Under the pieces are notes generated by a model. It had not been told where the DNA came from. It did no database searches and saw nothing but the letters and a program-made list of their open reading frames with translations. The position numbers and the translations under genes are program-made. From Granulicella pectinivorans (GTDB lineage Bacteria; Acidobacteriota; Terriglobia; Terriglobales; Acidobacteriaceae), in contig NZ_FOZL01000001.1 of NCBI RefSeq assembly GCF_900114625.1, positions 558,001 through 622,000 of the forward strand: DNA of 64,000 bases, given 5' to 3'. Shown piece by piece: positions 8,062 through 16,892 of the stretch (positions are counted from its first letter, which is position 1; each line of letters opens with the position of its first letter).

Positions 8062-9086
8062 ATCTCCTTGCGCCAGAAGCCGGGAACAGTGGCCATGTAA
8101 AGAAGCTTGGAGAAGGCCTCTCCGGCGCGCAACCAGACCCTGGCCAAAGGCAGAGGCAGGACCAGTACGGGATAGGTAAAGAGCCAATAGCGTGGGTTGC
8201 CGCCGAAGACGCGGCTGAGGGTGGCGTGGGCCTTGTCGAGCTCGAAGGTCTGGTTCCCTGTCGCGCGGATGTCGTAGATGATCGACGGGAACCAGCGGCG
8301 AATCGCGAAGTTCGTGATGAGGCGAGCCAGGTCGAGCCGGTCGGGCAGACAGCGCTGGGTGAGTTCCACCAGACGCTCGCCGAAGACCTGCGCGAGGGCG
8401 TATCCGCCATTGTGCCCCTGACGGGCGGCGATGGGGCGATTCCACAGCACGAGTGACTGGCGATGGCGGCGCAGCAGAGGGAGCGTCCAGGAGAGCTGCG
8501 TCAGGTTGGTGCCGAGGAAGGCGCTGGGATCCTCGATGCGGAGACCTTCGTCTTGCAGAGCGAGGAGGCGGTTCCGGTTGATGACCATGCCGCTGATGAA
8601 GGTAAACATCATGTTGACTACGATGGTGAGGTGGCGGGGATCGGTAATCGTGTGGAAGCTTCGCTGGAAGGGGTCCTCCTGCCGCTCGGTGACCCAGTTC
8701 TCGCGGAAGCCATAGCTGGTGAGGTAGACGAGATCGAGTTCCCTGGTGCGGAGGTGGTGCATCAGGTTGTCGACGGCGGGTGGAACGGGGATATCGTCGT
8801 CGCCGCAGAGCCAGAAGTAACGACCACGCGCCTGTTGGAAGGCGGAGATAAAGTTGGCGTCGGAGCCGATATTTTCGGGATGGCGATGGATGCGGGTTTG
8901 CGGGGTCGCATAAAGGGCTGCGACGGCCGGCGTATTGTCCGTTGAGCCGTTGTCGAGGATGAGAAGCTCTACATCGGCATGGGCGGCCAGTTGCGGCGTG
9001 AGCACCGCAAGCAGGGACTCCAGCAGATCAGCACGGTTATACGTGGGGATGGCGATGGTCAGGATCGGCTGGGGATCAGTCGGCAT
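8058..9086 (-). CDS. Family 2 glycosyltransferase
   Basis: A 342-residue GT-A protein. It opens with the family signature IAIPTYNRADLL (about residue 11), then LILDNGSTD, then the metal- and sugar-nucleotide-binding DDD within CGDDDIP (about residue 94). No transmembrane helix precedes the catalytic domain; the C-terminal ~40 residues are hydrophobic and may bind the membrane. The start overlaps the stop of the flippase gene by 11 bases, so the two form an operon, probably for cell-surface glycan assembly. The donor and acceptor are unknown. Its 3' end overlaps that of scpA by 4 bases. Confidence 0.88.
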   Translation of the reverse strand: MPTDPQPILTIAIPTYNRADLLESLLAVLTPQLAAHADVELLILDNGSTDNTPAVAALYATPQTRIHRHPENIGSDANFISAFQQARGRYFWLCGDDDIPVPPAVDNLMHHLRTRELDLVYLTSYGFRENWVTERQEDPFQRSFHTITDPRHLTIVVNMMFTFISGMVINRNRLLALQDEGLRIEDPSAFLGTNLTQLSWTLPLLRRHRQSLVLWNRPIAARQGHNGGYALAQVFGERLVELTQRCLPDRLDLARLITNFAIRRWFPSIIYDIRATGNQTFELDKAHATLSRVFGGNPRYWLFTYPVLVLPLPLARVWLRAGEAFSKLLYMATVPGFWRKEI

Positions 9087-10566
9087 GCCAGAGCTTTCTG
9101 TAGCGAAGGAAGGTGTATGTTCCGTAGCCGATCCCGATGAAGATGGTGCCCCAGAAGTAGCAGATGGCGATGCCGTGGGCTCCGGATGTGCGACCGAAGA
9201 AGAAGGCCGTCGGGGCCATCCAGAGGGCGCCGAGGATGGAGTTCGTCATGAACTTCTCCTGCTTGTGGGCGCGCAGGTAGAGGGCTTCGGCGAAGACGAT
9301 GACGTTGAGGGCGTGGCCGGCGAAGAGGAGGGCCAGGGTGGAGGGCGGGAGGATACGCAGAGAGAGCGGGTTGCCGCGGGAGTACAGGTAGAAGACGATG
9401 CCCCAGACGGTAGCGAAGCCAAGGAAGGCGGCGCTGGTGGACTGGATGACGGCGCGGAAGAAGGTGCGGTCGAGGGTCTTGTAGTCCTTGAGGGAGATGA
9501 GGCGGCCGAGGGGCTGGGCCTTGGTGTTCATCCAGGCGATGGCCATAGCGGAGAGCGTGCCGCAGATGTTGAGGCTCATGCCCATCTGGCCGGCCTCAAT
9601 GGGGCCGCGGTAGTTCAGCAGGATGGGGTTGAAGAGCTGGAAGGTGAAATAGCCGCAGAGCCAGGAGACGGCGATGCGCCATTGGAAGGGCCAGACCTCG
9701 GTTGCCCAGTCGATACGGAACTCGCTGGCCTTGTGGCGCAACAGAGGGATGAGCAGGCCGCGTTTGCCGTAGACGAACCAGCCACCGGCGATGGCCTGGC
9801 CGAAGATGATGCAGGCCGGTGCCAGGAGCCCGTGATGCATGGAGAGGGCGGTCCATCCGAGCAGAGAGCCGAGGACGGCCTGGGCGAGGCGGGTGCGGGT
9901 GACGTTCGAGACGTAGCCGCAGCCTTCGAGGAAGGAGAATAGGGGGTCGATCTGGAAGGTGCAGGTGGTGGCGATGACTACGGCGAACCAGGCCACGCCC
10001 CAGGCGACGGGGTTTCCGTGGGGCTGCTTGAGGTCCTGCAGCTTGAAGAAGTGGCGGCCTACGGGATAGAGGATCACGGCCATGGCGATGGCGGCCACGG
10101 TGTACCAGCGGACGGCCTTCTGGAGGACGGAGGCAAGGCGGCCGTGGCGGTCTTCGGGACCGGTGACGGTGCCGTCCTCTGACAGGTGCAGATGCGCGGC
10201 CTCATGGGAGGCGGTCTGCAGGATGACGACCGAGAAGCCCAGTTCAAAGACGATCTGAAGGGCGACGAGCGAGTAGAAGGTGTAGTAGTAGCCCTGTTCG
10301 GCGCGGGTGAGGAAGCGCGTGATGAGCGTGAGCGAGATCAACCCAGCGACCGACGCCCAACCGCGGGCGAGGAGCGTGAAGACCACCGCGCGATCAAGTC
10401 CGACGAAGCGGGCGACACGCAAAAGAACACGGTCGAAGCGCGTCTGCGGCGAGGGATTGACGTGCGGCTCTGGGGGGGTGACCTCCGGAGCCGTCGCGGG
10501 GTCGAAGCCTCCGGAGATGGGGGGGCTGGTCGAGATGGGCAGGTCGGCGTTGGAAGTGGTCGGCAT
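9076..10566 (-). CDS. Polysaccharide flippase-like membrane protein (MOP/Wzx type)
   Basis: The 496-residue protein has a ~45-residue Pro-rich cytoplasmic N-terminus followed by about 12 hydrophobic helices, in the style of O-antigen and lipid-linked oligosaccharide flippases. The first helix carries FTLLARGWASVAGLISL, typical of the MOP superfamily entry helix. It is translationally overlapped with the downstream GT2 gene, which supports a role in moving a lipid-linked glycan that the transferase builds or extends. The rest of a polysaccharide locus is absent from the window. Confidence 0.78.
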   Translation of the reverse strand: MPTTSNADLPISTSPPISGGFDPATAPEVTPPEPHVNPSPQTRFDRVLLRVARFVGLDRAVVFTLLARGWASVAGLISLTLITRFLTRAEQGYYYTFYSLVALQIVFELGFSVVILQTASHEAAHLHLSEDGTVTGPEDRHGRLASVLQKAVRWYTVAAIAMAVILYPVGRHFFKLQDLKQPHGNPVAWGVAWFAVVIATTCTFQIDPLFSFLEGCGYVSNVTRTRLAQAVLGSLLGWTALSMHHGLLAPACIIFGQAIAGGWFVYGKRGLLIPLLRHKASEFRIDWATEVWPFQWRIAVSWLCGYFTFQLFNPILLNYRGPIEAGQMGMSLNICGTLSAMAIAWMNTKAQPLGRLISLKDYKTLDRTFFRAVIQSTSAAFLGFATVWGIVFYLYSRGNPLSLRILPPSTLALLFAGHALNVIVFAEALYLRAHKQEKFMTNSILGALWMAPTAFFFGRTSGAHGIAICYFWGTIFIGIGYGTYTFLRYRKLWHAD

Positions 10567-10626
10567 GCCTTGGGCGGAGCAGATCGGGTTCGGGATCGTG
10601 CGGCCCGTTTGCTGGGGTTATTTTAC

Positions 10627-10667
10627 CAGCCGGGGTTGAGCCAGCCGGAGCGGCTGTACCCCGGCTG
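10627..10667. repeat. Inverted repeat downstream of msrA
   Basis: Arms CAGCCGGGG (10627-10635) and CCCCGGCTG (10659-10667) enclose a smaller internal repeat (CAGCCG / CGGCTG). It sits between the msrA stop and the flippase start. It lacks a U-tract on the strand that msrA would use, so it may be a factor-assisted terminator or a regulatory structure. Confidence 0.45.
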
Positions 10668-10672
10668 AAGGG

Positions 10673-11149
10673 TTAGATGTGGCAGGAGACCATGCCGCGC
10701 TTCTCCAGGTATCGCTGGTGATATTCCTCGGCCTTCCAGAAGGTTGTGGCAGGCTCGACCCTGGTGACGATGGGACTGCGGAAGGAGCCGGAGGCGTTCA
10801 GTTCGGCGATCTTCGAGCGAGCCTGCGTGGCCTGGGCTTCGGAGTGGGCGAAGATGACGGAGCGGTACTGGGTGCCCCAGTCGGGCCCCTGGCGGTTCAG
10901 TTGCGTGGGGTCGTGGAATGAGAAGAATGCGTCCAGAAGCTGCTCGTACGAGAGGCGGCGCGAGTCAAAGGTGACTTCCACGACTTCAGCGTGCCCGGTG
11001 CGGTCGGTACAGACTTCCTTGTAGGTGGGATGGTTGTTGGTGCCGCCTTCATATCCGACTGCGGTGTCGAGGACGCCGGAGAGCTCACTGAACCGGACCT
11101 CAACGCCCCAGAAGCAGCCTGCTCCAAATGTTGCTTTTTCAATTGCCAC
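10673..11149 (-). CDS. msrA: Peptide methionine sulfoxide reductase A
   Basis: MsrA repairs Met-S-sulfoxide in proteins. The active-site motif GAGCFWG (Cys at residue 12) and the downstream GYEGG and GHAEVVEV motifs are intact, and a resolving Cys is near the C-terminus (SCHI). 158 residues, a normal single-domain length. The start codon is GTG at 11149, preceded by AGGGAG with about 8 bases spacing. No msrB is adjacent. Confidence 0.95.
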   Translation of the reverse strand: MAIEKATFGAGCFWGVEVRFSELSGVLDTAVGYEGGTNNHPTYKEVCTDRTGHAEVVEVTFDSRRLSYEQLLDAFFSFHDPTQLNRQGPDWGTQYRSVIFAHSEAQATQARSKIAELNASGSFRSPIVTRVEPATTFWKAEEYHQRYLEKRGMVSCHI

Positions 11150-11340
11150 GAGGATACTCCCTTGATGCTTGGTGCCAGTTGCTGACAGATGGTGCAGTCA
11201 TTGGATGCAAACTGTGCCCGGATGTCTCCCCGGGCCCGGATGAAAAGCTCGTTGATTGTCGGCTCTGGAAATGCCGTCGTCAAGGTGACTCTTGTTGGAC
11301 GTCGCGGGGTGCGATTTGGCCTCCGGTCGCGCACAAAAGA

Positions 11341-11373
11341 AACCCACGTCTTCCCTGGGGAAAGACGTGGGTT
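11341..11373 (-). terminator. Rho-independent terminator of rluB
   Basis: On the minus strand the sequence forms an AACCCACGTCTTTCC / GGAAGACGTGGGTT stem followed by TCTTTT. It lies 18 bases past the rluB stop, before msrA. Confidence 0.88.
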
Positions 11374-11390
11374 GCCATGCTTTCAAGGGC

Positions 11391-12353
11391 TTAGGGGCGG
11401 CGCGGAACCCGCTTGCGGAAAGTGGGCTTCTTCTTCACGGGCGCCTTCAACTGGGCATGCTCGGGAAGGTTCTTCTTGGGAACGACCTTCTTGCCCTTGC
11501 TGGCTCGGTCGAGGGCCATGACCTCACCGAGGGTGAGTTCGCGGAACTCGCCCGGGGGGACGTCGAGGCGGAGAGCTCCGTAGCCGATACGGCGGATCTT
11601 TTCCACGTGGTGGCCGATCTCCTCGAACATCTTGCGGAGCTGGCGGTTGCGGCCCTCGGTGAGGGTGAGCTCATACCAGGGATTGTCGCCGCCACGGACG
11701 AGCTCCAGCTTGGCGGGGGCGGTGATGATGCGGTCGCGACGGCCGGAACGAACCTCGTCCAGGCGGCCACGGTCGATCATGATGCCACGGCGGATCTGGT
11801 CGAGAGCGGAGGCGGGGGGGACTCCGGAGACTTTGACGAGGTAGGTCTTTTCAACGCCGGCGGCGGCCTTGGAGAGCGCGTTGGCGAGTTCGCCATCGTT
11901 GGTCATCAGAAGCAGGCCCTCGGACAGGTAGTCGAGGCGGCCTACAGGGTAGAGGCGGACCTGGTCGCCGTGGGGGCCGGACTTCTTGTTCGCCATCAAC
12001 TGCATGACGGTGGGGCGCTTTTCGGGGTCGTTCAGCGTCGTGACGTAGCCGCGCGGCTTGTTCAGCATGTAGTAGCGCTGCTTCTCGGGCCCCTGAAGGA
12101 GCTTGCCGTCGACGCGGATGTGGTCCTTGTGGGGATCGTGGCGGGTGCCGAGGTCGGTGATGGTGGTTCCGTTGACCTGGACGCGGCCCTCGAGGATGAT
12201 CTCCTCAGCCTTGCGGCGGGAGGCGATGCCAGCCTGGGCGAGGATCTTCTGGAGGCGGTCGCCCTTGGGTTCTTCGGGCTTGGCAGGGTTTTTTGCGACG
12301 GGCTTGGCTACGGCTTTAGCGGGTGCTTTCGCAGGGAGTTTTTCGTTTGGCAT
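11391..12353 (-). CDS. rluB: 23S rRNA pseudouridine synthase, RluB/RsuA family
   Basis: An N-terminal Lys/Ala/Pro-rich tail (~30 residues) precedes an S4 RNA-binding domain (DRLQKILAQAGIASRRKAEE) and the RsuA-type catalytic domain with the active Asp in GRLDYLSEGL (about residue 138). The C-terminus is again basic (KKKPTFRKR). The enzyme isomerises a uridine in rRNA; the S4 domain and length favour RluB (U2605 of 23S rRNA) over RsuA, but the exact site is inferred. scpB lies upstream on the same strand, a common scpB-rluB neighbourhood. Confidence 0.9.
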   Translation of the reverse strand: MPNEKLPAKAPAKAVAKPVAKNPAKPEEPKGDRLQKILAQAGIASRRKAEEIILEGRVQVNGTTITDLGTRHDPHKDHIRVDGKLLQGPEKQRYYMLNKPRGYVTTLNDPEKRPTVMQLMANKKSGPHGDQVRLYPVGRLDYLSEGLLLMTNDGELANALSKAAAGVEKTYLVKVSGVPPASALDQIRRGIMIDRGRLDEVRSGRRDRIITAPAKLELVRGGDNPWYELTLTEGRNRQLRKMFEEIGHHVEKIRRIGYGALRLDVPPGEFRELTLGEVMALDRASKGKKVVPKKNLPEHAQLKAPVKKKPTFRKRVPRRP

Positions 12354-12430
12354 GGTGGAGAACCTCTTGGTTTGCGGCGCCTCGCGGCGGCTGTTGGATG
12401 GAGAACGCTATCTCCAGTATCGCAAGAAAG

Positions 12431-12543
12431 ACAAAGATTGTGGGGAAAAGGCGGAAAATCGGGGTTAAAGAGACAAAAGCAAAGAACGCAACCCGCGAGA
12501 GACAGATCTCGCGCGGGTTGCGTTCCTTGCTCTTGCTCCTCTC
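12431..12543. repeat. Purine/pyrimidine inverted repeat, copy C, with embedded hairpin
   Basis: The left arm starts ACAAAGATTGTGGGGAAAAG and continues GCGGAAAATC. An inner stem GAACGCAACCCGCGAGA (12484-12500) pairs with 12507-12525, and the distal arm is pyrimidine-rich (12525-12543). For scpB on the minus strand this reads as a GC-rich hairpin followed by a T-rich stretch, so it probably terminates scpB. Confidence 0.7.
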
Positions 12544-12567
12544 CGCATCTTTCCTGGAGTGCTTGCT

Positions 12568-13809
12568 CTAGAGCTTGTTGGTATCGATCGAGGGTGGGGT
12601 TTCCAGGTCCTCAGCGACGGGCTCGAGGGGAGCATCGGGGGGTGCTTCGTTGTCGCCCTCGGGCGTGGCCAAGGTTGGCTCGGCGGTGCCGACGTGGGTT
12701 TCGTCGTGAGCCTCGTCGAGTGGGGTGGTGTCGCCGTCGGCCTGCGGGCCGGATTCGCCTTTGCTGGGTTCGAGGTCTTCCGCAAGTTCTTCGACAGCTT
12801 CATTCGGTGCGGGTTCGGGCATCGGGATCTCCTCCTGGACGGCTTCGGAGTCGGCCAGTTCACCGGCCAGCTTCTCAAACTCTTCGATGCTGGGAAGCTC
12901 CGAAACGTCTTTGAGGCCGAAGCGGAGGAGGAAGTCTCGTGTGGTCTTGTAGAGAATGGGCCTGCCAATGACCTGCTTGCGTCCTGCGGTCGCGATGAGC
13001 TTGCGGGAGATCAGGGAGCCGAGCACGCCGCCGGAGTCGACGCCACGGATCTCGGAGATCTCAGGGGCGGTGACGGGCTGCTTGTAGGCGACGACGGCCA
13101 GCGTTTCAAGAGCCTGGAGGGTGAGCTTGAGGGGTGGTTTCAGGCTCTTGACGAAGCCGCGGACGGCATCGTGGTACTCGGGTTTGGTGGCGAGGCGGAA
13201 GCCGGAGGCGACTTCGCGGATCTCGAGGCCGCGTTCGGACTTGGCGTAGTCGGCGATGAGCTGGTCGAGTATCTCGCGGAAGTACTCGCGGAGACGGCGG
13301 GTGCGCTCCTTTTCCTCTTTGGCGAGTTGTTTTTCGTCCTTTTCGACCGGGGCGTCGGGCTCGGCGACTCCTACCGCCACTTCCGCGACGACGGCTTCCA
13401 CCGGCGCGGCTTCAGCTTCCGCGTCAGGAGGCTCCACTGCGGCTGACTCCGCCGTGGCGGCGTCCGGAGCAGCTTCCCCAGCCGAGGCTTCCACGGGGGC
13501 GGCTTCAACCTCCGACGGAACGCTGGGCTCGGCTTCACCGGCGAGAGGCTCTTCGCTGACCTGCTCGATCGCCTCGGCATTCTCCTCCGTAGTCGATTCG
13601 GCCATGGCGTTGATGTCTTCGGCGCTGATGTCGTCGGAGTTGGACTCGGCTGGGGCGGACGCGGCGTTGAGAGCAAGCATATGCTGAGCGCTCTCAAGGT
13701 GGTCGAGCTCTGCCTGTGCTTCCTGCCCGAGGAGACCCATTAGCTGGGCCAGGGTTACGGGCTCTTCGGAGGCGTAGATGACGGCTTCGATCTTGGCTTT
13801 AAGGCTCAT
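12568..13809 (-). CDS. scpB: Segregation and condensation protein B with a large acidic insertion
   Basis: ScpB dimers bind the kleisin ScpA in the SMC condensin complex. Conserved parts are the start KAKIEAVIYASEEPVTLAQL (residues 4-23), GLEIREVASGFRLATKPEY (about 194-212), and the second winged helix LTLQALETLAVVAYKQPVT with IRGVDSGGVL. The family is normally ~200 residues; this one has 413. About 135 Glu/Ala/Pro-rich residues (roughly 31-165) interrupt the first winged helix, and ~100 acidic residues extend the C-terminus. The start at 13809 gives the conserved beginning directly. Confidence 0.92.
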   Translation of the reverse strand: MSLKAKIEAVIYASEEPVTLAQLMGLLGQEAQAELDHLESAQHMLALNAASAPAESNSDDISAEDINAMAESTTEENAEAIEQVSEEPLAGEAEPSVPSEVEAAPVEASAGEAAPDAATAESAAVEPPDAEAEAAPVEAVVAEVAVGVAEPDAPVEKDEKQLAKEEKERTRRLREYFREILDQLIADYAKSERGLEIREVASGFRLATKPEYHDAVRGFVKSLKPPLKLTLQALETLAVVAYKQPVTAPEISEIRGVDSGGVLGSLISRKLIATAGRKQVIGRPILYKTTRDFLLRFGLKDVSELPSIEEFEKLAGELADSEAVQEEIPMPEPAPNEAVEELAEDLEPSKGESGPQADGDTTPLDEAHDETHVGTAEPTLATPEGDNEAPPDAPLEPVAEDLETPPSIDTNKL

Positions 13810-13998
13810 AGTTTGCAGGTTTGAGTGTATAAGACGCGGAGGTTTGCGGGTTGAACGGGCCCCCGGATAGTCAACCCCCTGGCGCGTGCCGGGGAGTTAC
13901 CGAAAGGATGCAACGGCTTTTGCGGGGAAGATAAGATGGAGGTGCCATACCGGATGCTTTTTTTGGCGAACTGCATCCTATTTCCAGGAGCGATCACG

Positions 13999-14943
13999 AT
14001 GAAGAAGCTTGGCAATTCGGAGATGGAACTGACGTCGATCGGTTTCGGCGCTTGGGCGATTGGCGGCGGCGACTGGCAGTATGCGTGGGGCCCACAGGAC
14101 GACGCGGAGTCGGTGGCGGCGATCCATCGGGCGATCGATCTGGGGATCAATTGGATCGATACCGCGGCGGTGTATGGGCTGGGACACTCGGAAGAGGTCG
14201 TCGGCAAGGCACTGAAGACCGCGAGCACGAAGCCGTATGTGTTTACGAAGTCGTCCATGACCTGGGGCGACGACCGCAAGATTGTGCAGACGATGAAGCA
14301 GATCAAGCGGGAGTGCGAGGACAGCCTGAAGCGTCTGGGGGTGGACGCGATCGATCTCTACCAGATTCACTGGCCCGTGCCGGACGAAGAGATCGAAGAG
14401 GGCTGGACGGCGATGGCCGAGTTGCAGCGTGAGGGCAAGGTTCGCTGGATTGGAGTTTCGAACTTTTCCGTTGCCCAGATGGAGCGGGCGCTGAAGATTG
14501 CACCCATTACCTCCCTGCAGCCGCCCTACTCGATGATCAACCGTGGCGTAGAGGCGGAGATTCTGCCGTTCTGTGAGAAGCATGGGATTGGCGTGATCAA
14601 TTACTCGCCGATGCAGAGTGGGCTGCTCACGGGCAAGATGACGGCGGAGCGGATTGCGAAGATGCCGGCGGATGACTTCCGCAAGAATACGAAGCAGTTC
14701 CAGGAGCCGCGGCTGTCGCGGAATCTGGACCTGGCGAAGTTGCTGGGGGAGATTGGCGCGCGGCATGGGGTGACGGCGGGCGTTGTCGCGATTGCATGGA
14801 CGCTGCACCAATCCGCGATTACGGCAGCGATTGTGGGCGGGCGAAGCGCGGAGCAGGTGGATGGGGTATTTCCGGCCAAGGACTTCCGGTTGAGCGAGGC
14901 GGAGTATGCGGAGATTGGGAAGTTTCTGACAGAGCGGCCCTAA
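13999..14943 (+). CDS. Aldo/keto reductase
   Basis: A 314-residue NADPH-dependent oxidoreductase of the AKR superfamily. The tetrad is visible: Asp in NWIDTAA, Tyr in AAVYGLG, Lys in VFTKSS and His in QIHWPV. The nucleotide-binding end motif AIVGGRSAEQV is near the C-terminus. The ATG at 13999 follows AGGAG by 9 bases, preferred over an upstream in-frame ATG at 13936. Substrate unknown; the sequence resembles the general-stress AKR group. Confidence 0.9.
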   Translation: MKKLGNSEMELTSIGFGAWAIGGGDWQYAWGPQDDAESVAAIHRAIDLGINWIDTAAVYGLGHSEEVVGKALKTASTKPYVFTKSSMTWGDDRKIVQTMKQIKRECEDSLKRLGVDAIDLYQIHWPVPDEEIEEGWTAMAELQREGKVRWIGVSNFSVAQMERALKIAPITSLQPPYSMINRGVEAEILPFCEKHGIGVINYSPMQSGLLTGKMTAERIAKMPADDFRKNTKQFQEPRLSRNLDLAKLLGEIGARHGVTAGVVAIAWTLHQSAITAAIVGGRSAEQVDGVFPAKDFRLSEAEYAEIGKFLTERP

Positions 14944-14960
14944 GCACTGCCGTGAACAAG

Positions 14961-15004
14961 ACCGAGGCCCCCACCTCTCGCTTCCGAGAGTTGGGGGCCT
15001 CGGT
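14961..15004. terminator. Strong bidirectional terminator
   Basis: Stem ACCGAGGCCCCCA / TGGGGGCCTCGGT with an inner CTCTCG/CGAGAG stem, followed by TTTT on the plus strand. It separates the convergent aldo/keto reductase and phosphate transporter genes. Confidence 0.9.
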
Positions 15005-15016
15005 TTTCAGTTTTCT

Positions 15017-16627
15017 TTACTTCGCGATGGAGTTGAAGAGCCAGAAGAGGCCGCCCGACAGCAGCGCCGCCGCAGGAAGGGTGAAGACCCAGGCCATGGC
15101 GATATCGCGGATGGTGGAGAGCTGGAGACCGCTGCGGTTGGCCGCCATCGTTCCAGCCACGCCGGATGAGAGGACGTGGGTGGTCGAGACCGGGAGACCG
15201 TAGTTGTCGGCGGCGAGGATGGTACACATGGCGACGAGCTCTGCGCTGGCGCCCTGGGCATAGGTGAGGTGAGTCTTGCCGATCTTTTCGCCGACCGTGA
15301 CCACGATGCGCTTCCAGCCGATCATCGTGCCGAGGCCGAGAGCCAGAGCCACGGCGACCTTCACCCAGGTGGGGATGAAGCGGGTGGAGGTGTCGAGGAA
15401 CTTCTTGTAGTTGGCGATGGCGGCGGTATCCGCAGCGGAGATCTTGGGTGCGTTGGGGGCCTTAGCGAGGATGCGGAGCGTCTCGCTGGTGAGGTACATC
15501 TGGTTGCGGACGTTGGCCTGCATCTCGGACGGGACACCGGCGAGCGAGCCGTAGCTGGTGGCTTCGTTGCGGATCTCGTTGATCTCGGACTGGAGGGCGA
15601 GCATGACGCCGGGTTCGTAGGTTTTGGTGGAGACGAACTTCTCAAGCTGCGGGCCGGGGTCGGCGACGGCGGCCGAGGGGTCGATGTAGTTCGAGAGCGC
15701 TCCGGCAACCTGCGTGGAGACGGCGGCGAAGGTCTGAACCTGCGCGGCGGTGACGGTGTGGTTCAGGGCGTACGCGGTGGGAACGGTGCCGACGAGGATG
15801 AGCATGATGAGGCCCATGCCCTTCTGGCCGTCGTTGGAGCCGTGGGCGTAGCTGACGCCGCCGCAGGTGAGGATGAGCAGCGCGCGGATGTAGAACGGCG
15901 GCGGCTCGGTGCCTTCGGGGGCCTTGTAGAGACGCGGATCCTTCGCCACAGCCTTGAAGATGAGGAAGACGATGGCGGCGGCGCCGAATCCGACCAGAGG
16001 CGAGATGAGCAGCGCCTTGAAGACCTTGGTGACCTGCTCCCACTCCACTCCGGAGGTTCCGGAGTTGCCCTGCATGAGCTGGTTGGCGACGCCCACGCCG
16101 ATGATGGAACCGATCATGGTGTGCGAGCTGGAGGCGGGCAGACCGCGCCACCAGGTAGCGAGGTTCCAGAGGATGGCCGCGACCAGAAGCGCGAAGACCA
16201 TGGAGAAGCCGGAGCCTTTGGAGACCTTGAGGATCAGCTCGACGGGAAGCAGCGTGATGATCGAGTAGGCGACCGCGCCCGAGCTCATCAGCACGCCGAT
16301 GAAGTTCATGATGCCGGAGTAAACGACCGCGACGTGCGGCTCCAGCGAGTGGGTGTAGATGCAGGTGGCGACGGCGTTGGCGGTGTCGTGGAATCCGTTG
16401 ACGAACTCAAAGCCAAGCGCGATGAACAACGCCAGACCCAACAGGACAAACGGGAATACGCTGGGGCTGTGCACGATCGAGAGATCGCTGGCGAGCTTCG
16501 AGCCGATGTAGATGAGGCCGCCGACGAGCATGACGATGAAGACGATTCCACCCCATTTACCGGCGGACGATTTAGCAAGCTTCTGGTCAAGGAGAGAGGC
16601 TTCGCGGACGGTAGCTGTCGAGGACAT
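15017..16627 (-). CDS. Inorganic phosphate transporter, PiT family
   Basis: A 536-residue inner-membrane Pi:cation symporter. Both halves carry the PiT signature: GFHDTANAVAT near residue 80 and SYAHGSNDGQKGMGLI around residue 270, plus SSSHTMIGS and the second-half VSTTHVLSSGV motif. The ATG at 16627 has AGGTG 8 bases upstream; a GTG at 16639 is possible but lies on that ribosome site. A hydrophilic segment of ~120 residues between the two halves is longer than in E. coli PitA. No PhoU-like pit accessory gene is adjacent. Confidence 0.93.
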   Translation of the reverse strand: MSSTATVREASLLDQKLAKSSAGKWGGIVFIVMLVGGLIYIGSKLASDLSIVHSPSVFPFVLLGLALFIALGFEFVNGFHDTANAVATCIYTHSLEPHVAVVYSGIMNFIGVLMSSGAVAYSIITLLPVELILKVSKGSGFSMVFALLVAAILWNLATWWRGLPASSSHTMIGSIIGVGVANQLMQGNSGTSGVEWEQVTKVFKALLISPLVGFGAAAIVFLIFKAVAKDPRLYKAPEGTEPPPFYIRALLILTCGGVSYAHGSNDGQKGMGLIMLILVGTVPTAYALNHTVTAAQVQTFAAVSTQVAGALSNYIDPSAAVADPGPQLEKFVSTKTYEPGVMLALQSEINEIRNEATSYGSLAGVPSEMQANVRNQMYLTSETLRILAKAPNAPKISAADTAAIANYKKFLDTSTRFIPTWVKVAVALALGLGTMIGWKRIVVTVGEKIGKTHLTYAQGASAELVAMCTILAADNYGLPVSTTHVLSSGVAGTMAANRSGLQLSTIRDIAMAWVFTLPAAALLSGGLFWLFNSIAK

Positions 16628-16892
16628 GTTTGAGATCACCTGGTACGGAATATGGGTTGGCTTCCCGACGATAACCGCACAGGGGGCAAACGATGATTAC
16701 GGAGCAATGAAATCGTCTAAGTTTTGATGTGCCGGGGGAGAGAGGCAGGGCCCCCGAAGGCTGATCCGGAGTTGCTTCGGGGTGACCTGACCGGGCCTGC
16801 GGGAACGCGGTGTTGAGTGCCCGTACTCTTCTCTGGCGGCAGGCCGATGGGGCAAGTCACAGGAGAACAGGCCGAGGGGCCTCTATCGTGGT

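Noticed and set aside
10897..11334. Minus-strand frame upstream of msrA that could suggest a longer or separate gene
   Set aside because: It runs out of frame through msrA and has no conserved motif; the GTG of msrA with its AGGGAG site explains the region.
11292..12914. 540-codon plus-strand open frame opposite rluB and scpB
   Set aside because: Gly/Ala/Val/Asp-rich shadow of two well-supported minus-strand genes.
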